Positions 62,239 through 64,000 of a DNA stretch of 64,000 nucleotides are shown one piece after another (the first letter of the stretch is position 1; each line of letters begins with the position of its first letter). The notes below the pieces were generated by a model that was not told the DNA's origin, did not search any database, and saw nothing but the letters and a program-made list of their open reading frames with translations. The position numbers were made by a program, and so were the translations under genes. Origin of the DNA: Amphibiibacter pelophylacis (GTDB lineage: Bacteria; Pseudomonadota; Gammaproteobacteria; Burkholderiales; Burkholderiaceae_C); NCBI RefSeq assembly GCF_037688875.1, contig NZ_JAWDIE010000016.1:1-64000 (forward strand), read 5' to 3'.

Positions 62239-63279
62239 ATGAGTCAGCAGCCCGGCGGTGAAATCATCCTGTACCAGCGTGGCGACGCCCCGGTCATTGA
62301 TGTACGGCTTGATGGCGATACCGTCTGGCTGAGCCAGCAGCAGTTGGCGGAACTGTTTCAGACATCGCGCAGCAACGTCGTCGAGCACATCGCCAACATC
62401 TACGCAGAAGGCGAATTGAGCCAGGAGTCAACCTGTCGGGAATTCCGACAGGTTCGCACAGAGGGTACCCGCCAGGTCACCCGGGGACTGCCCTTTTACA
62501 ACCTCGACCTCATTATCTCGCTGGGCTATCGCGTCAAGTCCGTCATCGCAACCCAGTTCCGAATCTGGGCCACCGAGCGCCTGCGCGAGTACCTCGTCAA
62601 GGGCTTCGCCATGGACGATATGCGCCTGAAGAACCTGGGTGGGGGCATCTACTGGAAAGAGCTGCTGGACCGCATTCGCGACATCCGATCCAGCGAAAAG
62701 GTGCTCTACCGTCAGGTGCTGGACCTCTATGCCACCAGTGTCGATTACGACCCCGGGGCCGAAGCCAGCCAGCTGTTCTTCAAGACCGTGCAAAACAAAC
62801 TGCACTACGCCGCCCACGGTCAAACGGCGGCCGAGGTCATTGCGCAGCGCGCCGATGCAGGCAAGCCCTTCATGGGTTTGCTGTCCTTTATGGGCGCACA
62901 GCCCACCAAGGCTGAAGTGGGCAATGCCAAAAACTATCTGAATGCCGACGAACTCAAGCGCCTGAATACGCTGGTGTCGGCCTATTTCGACGCCGCCGAG
63001 TTCCGTGCCATGAATCACGAGCCCACCTATATGAAGGACTGGCTGGCACATCTGACGCAGCTGATCACCGCTATGGGCGGAAAAACCCTGCAAGGTGCAG
63101 GCTATGTCAGTCACCAGAACGCACTGGCTCACGCCGAAGCCGAATACGCCAAGTTCCGCGCCTGTCACGCCGAGCAACCGTCCGAGGTAGAGGCGGTATT
63201 TCTGGATACCGTCAAAAAAGCGCAGAAGAAAATCCAGAGGAAAAAGACTCCGGGTTTTGATATCCCCTCTGACCCATGA
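62239..63279 (+). CDS. RhuM-family protein
   Basis: 346 residues. Blocks DTVWLSQQQLAELFQTSRSNV, VEHIANIYAEGEL, FYNLDLIISLGYRVKS and the later ATERLREYLVKGFAMDD identify the RhuM family, first named in a Salmonella pathogenicity island and common in genomic islands. A BRO/helix-turn-helix-like N-terminus suggests DNA binding. No function is established. Its stop overlaps the ATG of the TetR gene (ATGA), an unexpected coupling with the pyrimidine regulator. Confidence 0.9.
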   Translation: MSQQPGGEIILYQRGDAPVIDVRLDGDTVWLSQQQLAELFQTSRSNVVEHIANIYAEGELSQESTCREFRQVRTEGTRQVTRGLPFYNLDLIISLGYRVKSVIATQFRIWATERLREYLVKGFAMDDMRLKNLGGGIYWKELLDRIRDIRSSEKVLYRQVLDLYATSVDYDPGAEASQLFFKTVQNKLHYAAHGQTAAEVIAQRADAGKPFMGLLSFMGAQPTKAEVGNAKNYLNADELKRLNTLVSAYFDAAEFRAMNHEPTYMKDWLAHLTQLITAMGGKTLQGAGYVSHQNALAHAEAEYAKFRACHAEQPSEVEAVFLDTVKKAQKKIQRKKTPGFDIPSDP

Positions 63280-63899
63280 CGCCAACCACCCCCCCACGCC
63301 CCACCCGCGACGACCGCGAAGCCCTGATCGTGGACAGCGCCACGCAGCATTTTGCGCTGCAGGGCTTTGAAGGGGCCAGCCTAGACCGCATCGCTGAAGG
63401 CGCGGGCATGAGCCGCCACCGGCTGTTTTACTACTTCCCCAGCAAGGAGGCGCTGTATCTGCGCGTGCTGGACGACATCGTCAGCCAGTGGCTGGACAAC
63501 ATGGTGGCGCTGTCGGCGGCGGACGACCCGCAGCAGGGCCTGCGCACCTACATCGAGGCCAAGATGCGGCATTCGATGGAGCACCCCTATGGATCGCGCG
63601 TTTACGCCCGCGAGCTGCTGTCCGGGGCGTCGCGCTACCGCGAGGTCATCGTCGAGCGCGTCGGGCCGGTGCTGCAGCACGATCTGGCCACGCTGCAGAA
63701 GTGGGCCGCGCAAGGCCGCATCGCCGCCGTCGATTTCACCCACCTGATGTTCGTGCTGTGGTCGGCCACGCAGGCCTACGCCGACGCGGCGCCGCAGTAC
63801 GCGCTGCTGCTGGGCAAACCGGCGCTGGAAGCGGCCGATTTTGACGCCGCCGCCGCGCTGATCACGCAGATGGTGCTGGAGCTGCTGCAGCCGCGCTGA
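63276..63899 (+). CDS. TetR-family regulator, probable pyrimidine-catabolism repressor
   Basis: 207 residues. The N-terminal helix-turn-helix is IVDSATQHFALQGFEGASLDRIAEGAG followed by MSRHRLFYYFPSKEALYLRVL. The C-terminal domain (HPYGSRVYARELLSGASRYR) is RutR-like. Location beside the preTA cluster and the palindrome at 62114-62131 support control of pyrimidine breakdown, possibly with uracil as effector; this is inference. It is translationally coupled to rhuM. Confidence 0.87.
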   Translation: MTPTTPPRPTRDDREALIVDSATQHFALQGFEGASLDRIAEGAGMSRHRLFYYFPSKEALYLRVLDDIVSQWLDNMVALSAADDPQQGLRTYIEAKMRHSMEHPYGSRVYARELLSGASRYREVIVERVGPVLQHDLATLQKWAAQGRIAAVDFTHLMFVLWSATQAYADAAPQYALLLGKPALEAADFDAAAALITQMVLELLQPR

Positions 63900-64000
63900 G
63901 GCCTTGCTCTGAGGCCAGCGCGTCCAGGAAGGCCTGCGTGAGGCGCAGCGGCGCGGGCGAACGGCGCACGATGGCGAAGTAGCGGCAGGTGTACTGCAAT
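63862..64000 (-). CDS. Possible LysR-type regulator C-terminus, cut by window edge
   Basis: A minus-strand frame entering from the right edge reads CRYFAIVRRSPAPLRLTQAF then LDALASEQGLSAAAAA, and stops at 63862, overlapping the end of the tetR gene. The YF-VRR...AFLDAL pattern is like the last helix of LysR-type substrate domains. Only about 45 residues are visible, so this is tentative. Confidence 0.4.
   Translation of the reverse strand, partial: LQYTCRYFAIVRRSPAPLRLTQAFLDALASEQGLSAAAAAPAPSA

Overview
The window is a high-GC chromosomal segment whose gene content points to a betaproteobacterium of the order Burkholderiales, probably Comamonadaceae or a close relative. The reasons are the glyA-nrdR pair, a one-piece tmRNA with an ANEERFAIAA-type tag, a Gram-negative QueE with a spaced cysteine motif, a type II secretion set and a TolQ. 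This placement is inferred from gene content, not from a marker comparison. No rRNA, tRNA, CRISPR array or intact insertion sequence was seen.

Layout. 1-9.8 kb: tolQ (cut by the left edge), msrA, a large soluble lytic transglycosylase, a minor type IV pilin operon (five overlapping genes), nrdR, glyA and a membrane-anchored transglycosylase. 10-25.9 kb: mostly housekeeping genes. These are ubiD (with an unusual in-frame insertion), a DMT exporter, an alanine-rich repeat lipoprotein, a ribosomal-oxygenase-like cupin, a SlyD-like isomerase, a class I amidotransferase, a YchJ protein, an aldo/keto reductase, a DUF1810 protein, a rhombosortase-like rhomboid protease, glnE, a nitrilase-family amidase, tmRNA, nadB and ispD.

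25.9-34.9 kb is the accessory region and the most interesting part: an orphan antitoxin-like gene, a WYL-domain regulator, then a tightly overlapping operon of three different dynamin-like GTPases followed by a NERD-nuclease/SF1-helicase fusion. The GTPase genes are clearly AT-richer than their surroundings. A near-identical palindromic 16-mer lies just upstream of the WYL gene and again just after the helicase gene. The set resembles LeoABC/Eleos-type dynamin modules in part, but the combination with a WYL regulator and a NERD helicase is not one I recognise. It is a candidate defence or membrane-stress system.

34.9-43 kb: a 42-residue membrane peptide, a zinc-ribbon protein, queE, a chemoreceptor with a CheR-tether-like C-terminus, a transglycosylase-like protein, rnhA, a methyltransferase, gloB and mltD. 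43-53.5 kb: a type II secretion cluster (gspC divergent from gspGHIJKLMNDE) that lacks gspF. 53.5-54.9 kb: a solitary HipA-family kinase of YjjJ type. 54.9-62.1 kb: a complete reductive pyrimidine degradation cluster (preT, preA, NCS1 transporter, dihydropyrimidinase, ureidopropionase-type amidohydrolase). It is followed by a divergent rhuM-tetR pair with a perfect palindrome between the two units. The right edge cuts what may be a LysR-type regulator.
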